A DNA stretch of 12,332 nt, taken from Thermoplasmata archaeon (lineage in GTDB: Archaea; Thermoplasmatota; Thermoplasmata; UBA184). Under the pieces are notes generated by a model. The model saw nothing but the letters and a program-made list of their open reading frames with translations, did not search any database and was not told the origin of the DNA. A program made the translations under genes and the position numbers. Shown piece by piece: positions 1 to 5,702 of this stretch (within the stretch, counting starts at the first letter, position 1; each line of letters opens with the position of its first letter). Location: positions 1 to 12,332 of the forward strand of contig JAKAVH010000257.1 of the NCBI GenBank assembly GCA_021827545.1. Direction: 5' to 3'.

Positions 1-457
1 GGAAGCGACGAGGGTCGGCCGCGAGCCCGCGCGAGATCGGTCCCGCGGCCAAGCTGTCGGAGAGGGCCCAGCCGGTCGCGGTGTCGACGAACCGGTCGGC
101 GAGCCGCCACGTCGTGCGATCGCCGCGGTCGACCCCGGCCCGGGCGAGGATCTCGATCGCGAGGACCCGTTCCTCGAACCAGCGGCCGGCCCAGAGCGCC
201 CGGAGAACGGACCGCAACGTCCCGCGGTTCGGCGGACCCGCGCGGCGCCAGAACTCTCGGGCGATCCGTCGTATCTCGGCGGCCCGGACGCCCCGGACGG
301 GGAGGGGTGAGCCGAGGTACGCGCGCAGTGCCGGGTGCGCGGGGCGCCTCGGCGCCCGCGCGAGCGACCGGGCGAGCTCCGCGGCGAGGCGGCGGGCGGC
401 GGCGCGTCCCGACGAAGGGGCCGACCGGCCCCGACGCTCACCAGCCCGTGGGGCCAT
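1..457 (-). CDS. DNA alkylation repeat (AlkD-like) protein, 3' end outside window
   Basis: A reading frame open from ATG at 457-455 to the left edge gives 152 residues with no stop. Residues 43-70 read as a HEAT-like helix pair with LPVRGVR then IRRIAREFW. Residues 84-104 (LRALWAGRWFEERVLAIEIL) and 115-141 (W-R-L-A-D-RFVD, then GWALSDSLAAGPI) follow the family pattern. Known AlkD enzymes are base-excision glycosylases built of HEAT-like repeats that remove alkylated purines. Trp130 and Asp134 have the W-x3-D spacing of the catalytic Trp/Asp pair in Bacillus AlkD. The C-terminal half is missing, so activity cannot be judged; some family members are not active glycosylases. The start overlaps the last 20 bases of the upstream M2 peptidase gene, implying co-transcription. 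The basic, Arg/Ala-rich first 40 residues are low complexity, so the true start could be slightly downstream. Confidence 0.82.
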   Translation of the reverse strand, partial: MAPRAGERRGRSAPSSGRAAARRLAAELARSLARAPRRPAHPALRAYLGSPLPVRGVRAAEIRRIAREFWRRAGPPNRGTLRSVLRALWAGRWFEERVLAIEILARAGVDRGDRTTWRLADRFVDTATGWALSDSLAAGPISRGLAADPRRF

Positions 458-2174
458 CGCGGTTCTGTTCGTCCAGCCAGCGCCGGAGCGGGGCGAAGTA
501 CTCGAGAAGGCCCCGCGCGCTCATCGTCCGTTCGCCCGCGATCGCCTCAAGGGCGGTCGGCCATTCCTCGCTCTGGCCCATCTCGAGCATCGCTCGCAGT
601 CGTCGTCCGGCGGCGAGCGAGCCGTAGATCGAGGTCCGATGCAGCGGACCGGTGGCGCCCATCTCCCGCGCGAGCGCCCGGTGGAACTGGAACTGGAGGA
701 TGTGCGCGAGGAAGTAGCGCATGTACGGGACGTTTGCGGGTACGTGGTACTTGGCACCCGGGTCGAACTCGGCCTCGGTCCGCTCGTGCGGCGGCGCGAC
801 CCCCTGGTAGCGCCGTCGGGTCTCCCACCAGGCCCGGTTGTACTGCTCGGGAGGGACCGCCCCGGAGAAGACGTCCCACCGCCACGCGTCGACGCTCAGG
901 CCGAAGGGAAGGAAGGCGACCTTTTCGAGCGCGCGGTGGAGGAGAAGCGCGATGTCGTCGTCCGGCGGAGAGGTCTCGTCCACGAGCCCGATCCGCGCGA
1001 GGTACTCCGGAGTCACCGACAGCGAGATCGTATCGCCGACCGCCTCGTGGAAGCCGTCGTGGGCGCTGTCGCGGAAGAGGAACGGCTGGCGCGCGTAAGC
1101 CCGCTGGTAGTAGTTGTGCCCGAGCTCGTGGTGGATCGTGCGGAAGTCCTCGCCGGTGACCTCGATGCACATCTTGATGCGCAGGTCGTCCACGAAGTCG
1201 ACGTCCCACGCGCTCGCGTGGCAGACGACCTCGCGGTCGCGCGGCCGGACGAACATCGACCGCTCCCAGAACGACGCCGGTAGCGGGTCGAAACCGAGCG
1301 AAACGAAGAATCGCTCGGCGTGGCGGACCATCTCCGTGGGGGTGGTCTTCCGCTCGAGGAGGATCTTCGTGAGGTCGATCCCCGGCCGCGTCTCCGTCGG
1401 CGCGAGAAGGGGATAGATCCCCTCCCACGACTGCGCCCACATGTTGCCGAGAAGGTGGGCGGGGATCGGGCCACGTTCGGGCACGCGATCCGGGCCGAAG
1501 ACGGTGCGCAGCCGCCGCCGCACGTAAGCGTGCAGGGCCACGTAGAGCGGGCGGACCTCCTCCCAGAGGCGATCGACCTCCCGGGAGAACGCGGCCGGTT
1601 CCATGTCGTACTTCGACCGCCACATCGCGCCCGTGTCCTCGAACCCGAGCTCCCGCGCCCCCCGGTTCGCGAGGTCGACGTACCGTACGAACTCCGGGCG
1701 CATCGCGCGACCGACCCGGTGCCAGCCCGTCCACGCGTCCTCGAGCACGTCGGGGTCGCGGCTCTCGAGAAGGATGTGCGAGAGGCCCTGGAGGTCGACC
1801 GCGTCGGTCGCGCCCTTCGGCACGTGGCGACCCTTCGCGTACCTCCCCTGCATCGCCGCGACGAGTCGGGTGAGTTCCTCCGAGTCGGCCGCGTCGGACG
1901 GGGCGACCAGCGGCAGCATCAGGCGTAGCAGCTTGACCTTCCGAGCGCTGGGGGACGAGGCGTCGGCGGGCGGGAGGCGGGTCGTCTCCTTGGCGAGGTC
2001 GACGGTGGCCGCGATGACCCGAGCGTACGCGCGCGCGGAGAGTGCCTCGCTGTCGGGGGTGATGTAGGTCGAGTAGAGCCAGTCGGCCCGCTGGGCGTCG
2101 ATCGACATCTCCAGCAACCGGCTTTCGGCGCGCTCGAGGAGTCGCTCGATCTCGGAACCGGCCGGCTGCGCCAT
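438..2174 (-). CDS. M2-family dipeptidyl carboxypeptidase (angiotensin-converting enzyme-like)
   Basis: Predicted 578-residue zinc metallopeptidase; family members release C-terminal dipeptides. The match to animal ACE is visible across the catalytic half. It has EVVCHASAWD (His319 matches the substrate-binding His), then HHELGH with zinc ligands His349 and His353 and catalytic base Glu350. GFHEAVGD supplies the third ligand Glu377, exactly 24 residues after His353 as in ACE. KYHVPANVPYMRYF gives Lys475, His477, Tyr484, Arg486 and Tyr487, the positions of the substrate-carboxylate, transition-state and chloride-II residues. QFQFHRAL, TGPLH and the MSA...YF..L..WL end also match. No signal peptide or membrane segment is seen, so the enzyme is probably cytosolic, unlike most characterised members. 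ATG is at 2174, with a TATA-like box about 27 nt upstream, suggesting a leaderless mRNA. The 3' end overlaps the AlkD-like gene. Family assignment is secure; the physiological substrate is unknown. Confidence 0.95.
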   Translation of the reverse strand: MAQPAGSEIERLLERAESRLLEMSIDAQRADWLYSTYITPDSEALSARAYARVIAATVDLAKETTRLPPADASSPSARKVKLLRLMLPLVAPSDAADSEELTRLVAAMQGRYAKGRHVPKGATDAVDLQGLSHILLESRDPDVLEDAWTGWHRVGRAMRPEFVRYVDLANRGARELGFEDTGAMWRSKYDMEPAAFSREVDRLWEEVRPLYVALHAYVRRRLRTVFGPDRVPERGPIPAHLLGNMWAQSWEGIYPLLAPTETRPGIDLTKILLERKTTPTEMVRHAERFFVSLGFDPLPASFWERSMFVRPRDREVVCHASAWDVDFVDDLRIKMCIEVTGEDFRTIHHELGHNYYQRAYARQPFLFRDSAHDGFHEAVGDTISLSVTPEYLARIGLVDETSPPDDDIALLLHRALEKVAFLPFGLSVDAWRWDVFSGAVPPEQYNRAWWETRRRYQGVAPPHERTEAEFDPGAKYHVPANVPYMRYFLAHILQFQFHRALAREMGATGPLHRTSIYGSLAAGRRLRAMLEMGQSEEWPTALEAIAGERTMSARGLLEYFAPLRRWLDEQNRDGPTGW

Positions 2175-2195
2175 CGACGCCGACAGACCGGCCCG

Positions 2196-2205
2196 CCCTT
2201 TTTAC
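2196..2205 (-). promoter_or_regulatory. TATA-like box for the M2 peptidase gene
   Basis: An A-rich stretch (GTAAAAAGGG on the minus strand) stands alone in GC-rich DNA. Its centre is about 26 nt upstream of the ATG at 2174. That spacing is typical of archaeal leaderless transcripts. No Shine-Dalgarno motif precedes the ATG. Position and composition are seen; promoter function is inferred. Confidence 0.5.
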
Positions 2206-2317
2206 TCGACGGGCTGAACCTTCGAGCCGGCCGGGACCGCGTGTCCGCCGTCCGTCGGCCCTCGATCCCTGACGAGAGAGCCTTGGAGAACCCCTCTGCT
2301 TCGTGTCGAGCTTCGGG

Positions 2318-2327
2318 GTTTATGTAT
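2318..2327 (+). promoter_or_regulatory. TATA-like box upstream of the two small plus-strand ORFs
   Basis: GTTTATGTAT is the only A/T-rich decamer in the divergent region between the M2 gene and the small ORFs. A start about 25 nt downstream would fall near 2347, roughly 10 nt ahead of the GTG at 2357. It supports transcription of the 2357-2715 pair on the plus strand. Confidence 0.4.
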
Positions 2328-2356
2328 GACGTGCGTCTGACACGCGCCCGAAGACC

Positions 2357-2506
2357 GTGTCGGACAGACAGGAAGGGCTGGGAATCCTCGCGGCGCTGCC
2401 CTTGGGGGCGATGGGGTTCGGCGAAGCCTACTGCCCGCTCGCGGCCCTTCCGTGCCGAGACGCCCGGCTCCCCGAACGTTCCGCGACCGGTACCGAGGGG
2501 TCGTGA
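2357..2506 (+). CDS. Small hypothetical protein, 49 residues
   Basis: Not recognised. The GTG-initiated frame encodes a short acidic/polar start (SDRQEG), a weakly hydrophobic stretch at residues 8-33 (LGILAALPLGAMGFGEAYC and following) with Cys28 and Cys35, and a polar tail. Third codon positions are mostly G or C, as in the real genes here. Two contextual points support it: a TATA-like box about 30 nt upstream, and a TGA stop embedded in the GTG start of the next ORF (GTGA at 2503-2506), an overlap style repeated elsewhere in the window. The hydrophobic stretch is too marginal to call a membrane anchor. It is short enough that chance remains a real possibility. Confidence 0.35.
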   Translation: MSDRQEGLGILAALPLGAMGFGEAYCPLAALPCRDARLPERSATGTEGS

Positions 2507-2715
2507 CGATCGAAGGTCGCAAGCCTCCGGTCGTCCCCGCCGGGCCCGCCCCTCCGCCCGTCATCCTCGGCCAGGGCAGCCCCCGGGGCTACGGGACGCG
2601 ACCGAAGCTCTCGCTCGAAGCGGCCGCCGCGTTCGCGACGTACGTCGACTCCGCTCGCGCCCGGGCGGCGATCGAGGGCCGAACGCTCGTCTACACGGTC
2701 CGCTGGAACGGCTAG
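2503..2715 (+). CDS. Small hypothetical protein, 70 residues
   Basis: Not recognised. The frame has strong G/C third-position preference. The protein starts with a Pro-rich segment (residues 8-21), followed by a Gly/Arg linker, an Ala-rich probable helix (SLEAAAAFATYVDSARARAA, about residues 37-56) and a short beta-like end (RTLVYTVRWNG). There is no signal peptide or membrane helix. GTG at 2503 is preferred because it overlaps the TGA of the preceding small ORF; an in-frame GTG at 2452 would add 17 Arg/Pro-rich residues. Its TAG stop shares a palindromic CTAG (2712-2715) with the stop of the convergent RNase H gene. Expression and function are unknown. Confidence 0.55.
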   Translation: MTIEGRKPPVVPAGPAPPPVILGQGSPRGYGTRPKLSLEAAAAFATYVDSARARAAIEGRTLVYTVRWNG

Positions 2716-3273
2716 GCGCCGTCCGGCCCAGGCGGCTCGTCTTCCGCCGCCACTTCGACCGGTGCCTTCGGCCGGTATCGCTTCGTGTCCGCGCTGGCCT
2801 CGTCAAGCGCCCGTTTGGAGAGCTCGTCGGCCCGTTCGTTCCGCTCGCGGGGGACCCACTCGAACTCGACCGATCGACCGACGCGAACGATCTCGTGAGT
2901 TGGAGCAGGCGGTCGTGGTACGCCCGCAGGTGCTCCGCGCGGACCCGGTACGAGCCGTCCATCTGGCGGACGACGAGCTGGCTGTCGCCGTACGCGCGCA
3001 CCGCCCCGCGGTAGCCGTGCTCCGCGAGCCACTCGAGCGCCCGGATCGCGGCGACGTACTCGGCCACGTTGTTCGTCGAGTGCGGGGAGTACGGCCGTAC
3101 CGCGAGCCCGCACTCCTCGTGGCGGAACCCCCCTCCCTCGACCGTGTACCCCCAGGTCGCGACACCGCCGCCCTTCGGTGGGTCGCACGCCCCGTCAAAG
3201 TGGACCTCGACGTTCCGCGGGTCGAACGGGACGACGCCGCGCGGGATCTGGGGGTCGTCGGGGATCGGGTCAC
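2712..3273 (-). pseudogene. rnhA: Ribonuclease HI, frameshifted by an 8-bp tandem duplication
   Basis: Two frames together give a full type-1 RNase H, the enzyme that cleaves RNA in RNA/DNA hybrids. The upstream part (about 3217 to 2882) reads VEVHFDGACDPPKGGG, STNNVAEYVAAIRALEWL, RAYGDSQLVVRQMDG, then HLRAYHDRLLQLTRSFASV. The downstream part in another frame reads VEFEWVPRERNERADELSKRAL and ends at TAG 2712. The catalytic acids are all present: Asp at 3194-3196, Glu at 3059-3061, Asp at 2984-2986, Asp at 2826-2828. The frame breaks at a tandem TCGACCGA x2 (2866-2881). Removing one copy gives a continuous FASVEFEWVPRERN. There is also no ATG, GTG or TTG in frame upstream of the first Asp. A GTG at 3273-3271, overlapping the stop of the zinc-ribbon gene, is out of frame by one base. 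It may be a true pseudogene, a reversible variant or a sequence error. Confidence 0.85.
2866..2881. repeat. Perfect 8-bp tandem duplication, TCGACCGA x2
   Basis: Positions 2866-2873 and 2874-2881 are identical. The unit is not a multiple of three and lies exactly where the RNase HI frame changes. Deleting one unit fuses the two halves without loss or gain of conserved residues. Confidence 0.9.
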
Positions 3274-3785
3274 CCCCTGCGGGGCTGGGCGTAGGGAACC
3301 GGACCGGCCCCGGCGGGGCGGGCGAGCCGCGGACAGTTGCAGAACGCCTCGATCCGGTGGCACCCCGGGCAGTCCGTTCGGTCGCTCGCCATTCCGAGGG
3401 TGCGGGCGCAGCTCCGACATTCGCGCGGGCGCGCGCACCGCGGACAGAGCGCGAGGTCGAACGCGATCATCGTGCGGCAGTGGCGGCACGAGACCGGCTC
3501 GCGAAGACTGTAGCCCAGCCCCCGGGCCGCCTCGATCGGCTTCGGGGAGAGGGGCCGGCGCACCTGGACCTCGGGGTTGCCGAACGTCCCGCCGACCGTC
3601 GTTCGCTCGGGGTTCGGCTGGACGCCCCCGATCAGCACGACCAGCAGGCTCACCGGTACCAAGAGGATGCCAGCCCCTTGTTCGAGGTCGAAGGTTTCGT
3701 GACCAAAGAGGACGATCGGCGAGGAGATCAGGGCGAGACCCACGAGGATGAGGGCCACGCCCACGAGCGCGATCGACCGGTTCAT
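3270..3785 (-). CDS. Two-helix membrane protein with tandem zinc ribbons
   Basis: Predicted 171 residues. Two hydrophobic segments (about 5-27 and 38-55) are joined by a short loop; the rest would be a soluble tail, probably cytoplasmic. The tail holds a CxxC-x10-CxxC ribbon (Cys100, 103, 114, 117), a CxxC-x12-CxxC ribbon (Cys123, 126, 139, 142) and a trailing CxC (Cys149, 151). Such ribbons usually bind zinc and mediate protein or nucleic-acid contacts; the exact role here is unknown and I do not recognise a named family. The last 20 residues are Pro/Arg/Gly-rich and look unstructured. ATG at 3785 is the natural start because the first helix follows at once. Its stop at 3272-3270 overlaps a GTG that may have started the adjacent RNase HI gene, so the two were probably one transcript. 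Confidence 0.8.
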   Translation of the reverse strand: MNRSIALVGVALILVGLALISSPIVLFGHETFDLEQGAGILLVPVSLLVVLIGGVQPNPERTTVGGTFGNPEVQVRRPLSPKPIEAARGLGYSLREPVSCRHCRTMIAFDLALCPRCARPRECRSCARTLGMASDRTDCPGCHRIEAFCNCPRLARPAGAGPVPYAQPRRG

Positions 3786-3820
3786 CGACGAAGTCCGGCG
3801 GCCCGGCCGCCGATCCTGGT

Positions 3821-3829
3821 GTAAATAGC
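3821..3829 (-). promoter_or_regulatory. TATA-like box for the zinc-ribbon membrane protein gene
   Basis: CTATTTACA on the minus strand is centred about 40 nt upstream of the ATG at 3785, implying a short leader of some 14 nt. A second A/T-rich site on the same strand (CCCTTTATGA, 3841-3850) is an alternative. Both lie in the 116-bp divergent region shared with the cyclophilin gene. Confidence 0.4.
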
Positions 3830-3871
3830 CTCCCGCTCCTTCATAAAGGGTGGGTCGCGCGGCCCCGAGCC

Positions 3872-3880
3872 GCTTTTAGT
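3872..3880 (+). promoter_or_regulatory. TATA-like box for the cyclophilin gene
   Basis: A GCTTTTAGT motif is centred about 26 nt upstream of the ATG at 3902, the spacing expected for a leaderless archaeal transcript. No ribosome-binding motif precedes the ATG. The upstream TCATAAAGGG (3841-3850) is an alternative that would leave a leader of about 30 nt. Confidence 0.4.
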
Positions 3881-3901
3881 CCGTCGCCCGGTCGCTTTTC
3901 C

Positions 3902-4372
3902 ATGGCGAACCCCACCGTCACCCTGAGGACGACCGTCGGCGACATCCGCCTCGAGCTGTTTCGCGACCGCGCCCCGAAGACCGTCGAGAACTTCCTGACC
4001 CTCGTCCGGAAGGGCTTCTACACGGGCCTCACGTTCCACCGCGTGATCCCGGGATTCATGATCCAGGGCGGATGCCCCAAGGGCGACGGGACCGGAGGGC
4101 CGGGGTACGAGATCCCGGACGAGTTCCATCCCTCCCCGCGGACTGCCGGCCCCGGCGTGGTCTCGATGGCGAACGCCGGCCCGAACACGGGCGGCAGCCA
4201 GTTCTTCATCACGCTCGCCGCGACGAGCTGGCTCGACAACCACCACGCCGTGTTCGGCAAGGTCCGCGGCGGTCAGGATGTGGTGGAGAAGATCGCGACG
4301 GTCCCGCGCGACGGGAACGACCGGCCCCGCACTCCGGTGCGCGTGGTTGAGGTCAAGGTCGCGGGCGCGTAG
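3902..4372 (+). CDS. Cyclophilin-type peptidyl-prolyl cis-trans isomerase
   Basis: Predicted 156-residue single-domain cyclophilin, which speeds cis-trans isomerisation of X-Pro bonds during protein folding. The active-site signature FHRVIPGFMIQGG contains catalytic Arg47, Phe52 and Gln55. NAGPNTGGSQFFIT supplies Gln100 and Phe102, and WLDNHHAVFGKV supplies Trp110 and His115, matching Trp121 and His126 of human cyclophilin A. Length fits the compact microbial cyclophilins. No signal peptide is visible, so it is cytosolic. It is the only large gene on the plus strand, is divergent from the zinc-ribbon membrane gene, and ends 17 bp before the convergent membrane-protein gene. ATG at 3902 fits both the family N-terminus and the TATA spacing. 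Confidence 0.97.
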   Translation: MANPTVTLRTTVGDIRLELFRDRAPKTVENFLTLVRKGFYTGLTFHRVIPGFMIQGGCPKGDGTGGPGYEIPDEFHPSPRTAGPGVVSMANAGPNTGGSQFFITLAATSWLDNHHAVFGKVRGGQDVVEKIATVPRDGNDRPRTPVRVVEVKVAGA

Positions 4373-4389
4373 TCGCCCCCCGTTCGCTC

Positions 4390-4881
4390 CTACGCCGGGT
4401 AGTCGTAGGGGAGCCGCTCGCCCGGAGAGCGGACGTCCTCGACCGTCGTGACGATCCCCGACACGAGCGCGAGCGCGGGCACGAGGAGGACAAGGTCGAG
4501 GAAGGTCGCGTAGCCGACCGAGATCGCGAGCGAATGGCTCGGGGCGGCGAGGCGGTACGGCGACGCGAGCCGGAGGGCGAGGAGGTAGGCGAGCGTCACG
4601 GCGGACGCAGCGACCGAGAGGGGGCCGTACGCCCGGGTGGGACGGGCGATGGCGCGCGCGGTCGACAGCACCGCGATCGCGACCCCGGCGCCGACCACGG
4701 TGGAGATCGGGACCGGCAGCGAGATCCCGAGGGAGTCGAGGTAGGCGAGGGACGCGGCGGGCACTCCGACCAGCGCGATCAGCAAAAGGACGAGGCGGGC
4801 GGTTCCGGCGAGGATGCGGTAGCCGAGCGACGGGATCCGGTGGTACGACGAGAGGAACTTCGCGGGAACGGCGACGCTCAT
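4390..4881 (-). CDS. Four-helix integral membrane protein, unknown function
   Basis: Predicted 163 residues with four hydrophobic segments, about 28-50, 57-76, 87-107 and 119-145, separated by short loops. There is a polar N-terminus (MSVAVPAKFLSSYHR) and a charged, Pro/Tyr-rich C-terminus. No enzymatic motif or metal-binding cluster is visible and I recognise no family. The ATG at 4881-4879 overlaps the TGA of the exported-protein gene upstream (ATGA), so translation is probably coupled and the two products may act together at the membrane. The frame stays open further upstream, but that stretch is antisense-like Arg-rich sequence inside the neighbouring gene and is not included. Confidence 0.8.
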   Translation of the reverse strand: MSVAVPAKFLSSYHRIPSLGYRILAGTARLVLLLIALVGVPAASLAYLDSLGISLPVPISTVVGAGVAIAVLSTARAIARPTRAYGPLSVAASAVTLAYLLALRLASPYRLAAPSHSLAISVGYATFLDLVLLVPALALVSGIVTTVEDVRSPGERLPYDYPA

Positions 4882-5702
4882 GGGATCGCCTGCGGCGGTA
4901 GGACGATCGTGCCCGCCGGTCCCGAGAACGTCGCGTCCACGGTCCCCCCCGACACGGAGCACCCGCTCGACAAGAGGACGGGTTGAGTGGCGTAAAAGTA
5001 CGCCCCGGGCACGACGTCCAGCGGGAACGAGGCCGACCCGCAGGTCGCACCTCCCGCGCCGCGCACCACGAGCGACAGGGTTCCGACTTCGGCGAACGAC
5101 GCATGGTTGGTGAAGCTGAGGGTGACCGGCACGCTCACCGAGCCGTTGACCACGGTCGGAGGGCCGACCCCGACCCGCAGGTTCGAGAACGGGGCACCCC
5201 ACGAGCGGTTCTCTTCCGCATGCACCGAGACCGGGTACAGGTACGCGTAGGTCGCGTTCCCCCAGACCTCGACGACCAGGTACTGATCGCTCACCAGAAG
5301 CGACTCGGCGGGGCCGCCCGACGTGATCGGCAGGTAGAGCGCGACCGGCACCGTCGTCACTCCCCCCGGGACGAGGTCGACCGATGCGGTCGTTACCGTC
5401 CCGAGATAGGTCCCCGAGCCGTTGGCGATTCGGAGACTCAGGGAGAAGCCTCCGACCGGGTAGAGTCCCGGGTTCGACACGCTGACCGCGCCGGCGACCG
5501 CCATGGTGCCGTTCGCCGCGAGCCCCGCGGAGAACCCTCCCGTCTGAGGGCTCTGCCGCACGAGCTCGGATGCGGAGTACGCCACGGTCCCGAGGAAGAC
5601 CAGCAGGAGCACGAGCACGACGGCCGACAGCCGGGCGAGGGCGCGGGCCGTGCGGTAGAGACGCGGCGGGCGCCGAGGCGGAAGGGCAGCGAACGACACC
5701 AT
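4878..5702 (-). CDS. Membrane-anchored exported protein with two beta-rich domains, possibly LEA/WHy-like
   Basis: Predicted 274 residues. A basic N-terminus (RPPRLYRTARALARL) is followed by one hydrophobic helix (about 25-44), then an extracytoplasmic region of alternating beta-strand character. Residues 68-127 (VSVSNPGLYPVGGFSLSLRI, then GTYLGT and V-PGGVTTVPVALYLPI) resemble the strand pattern of LEA-14/WHy domains; residues 175-265 look like a second similar domain. N-x-S/T sequons occur at Asn64, 94, 149, 165 and 186, consistent with surface glycosylation in archaea. Cys221 and Cys248 could form a disulfide. ATG at 5702 places the basic stretch and helix at the start. An in-frame ATG at 5846 would add 48 residues containing IDDILRENL and is possible. 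A weak A/T-rich site (5735-5744) lies about 38 nt upstream. The fold is inference from pattern. Confidence 0.75.
   Translation of the reverse strand: MVSFAALPPRRPPRLYRTARALARLSAVVLVLLLVFLGTVAYSASELVRQSPQTGGFSAGLAANGTMAVAGAVSVSNPGLYPVGGFSLSLRIANGSGTYLGTVTTASVDLVPGGVTTVPVALYLPITSGGPAESLLVSDQYLVVEVWGNATYAYLYPVSVHAEENRSWGAPFSNLRVGVGPPTVVNGSVSVPVTLSFTNHASFAEVGTLSLVVRGAGGATCGSASFPLDVVPGAYFYATQPVLLSSGCSVSGGTVDATFSGPAGTIVLPPQAIP

Noticed and set aside
81..1283. Long plus-strand open frame of 400 codons
   Set aside because: It lies antisense to the M2 peptidase and AlkD-like genes, its product is Arg/Pro-rich with no family pattern, and such frames are expected opposite high-GC genes.
2241..3014. Plus-strand open frame of 257 codons overlapping the small ORFs and RNase H
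   Set aside because: It is Arg/Pro-rich without domain character and conflicts with better-supported frames on both strands.
4882..5202. N-terminal extension of the four-helix membrane protein
   Set aside because: The extra 107 residues are an out-of-frame reading of the exported-protein gene; the ATGA overlap gives the natural start.
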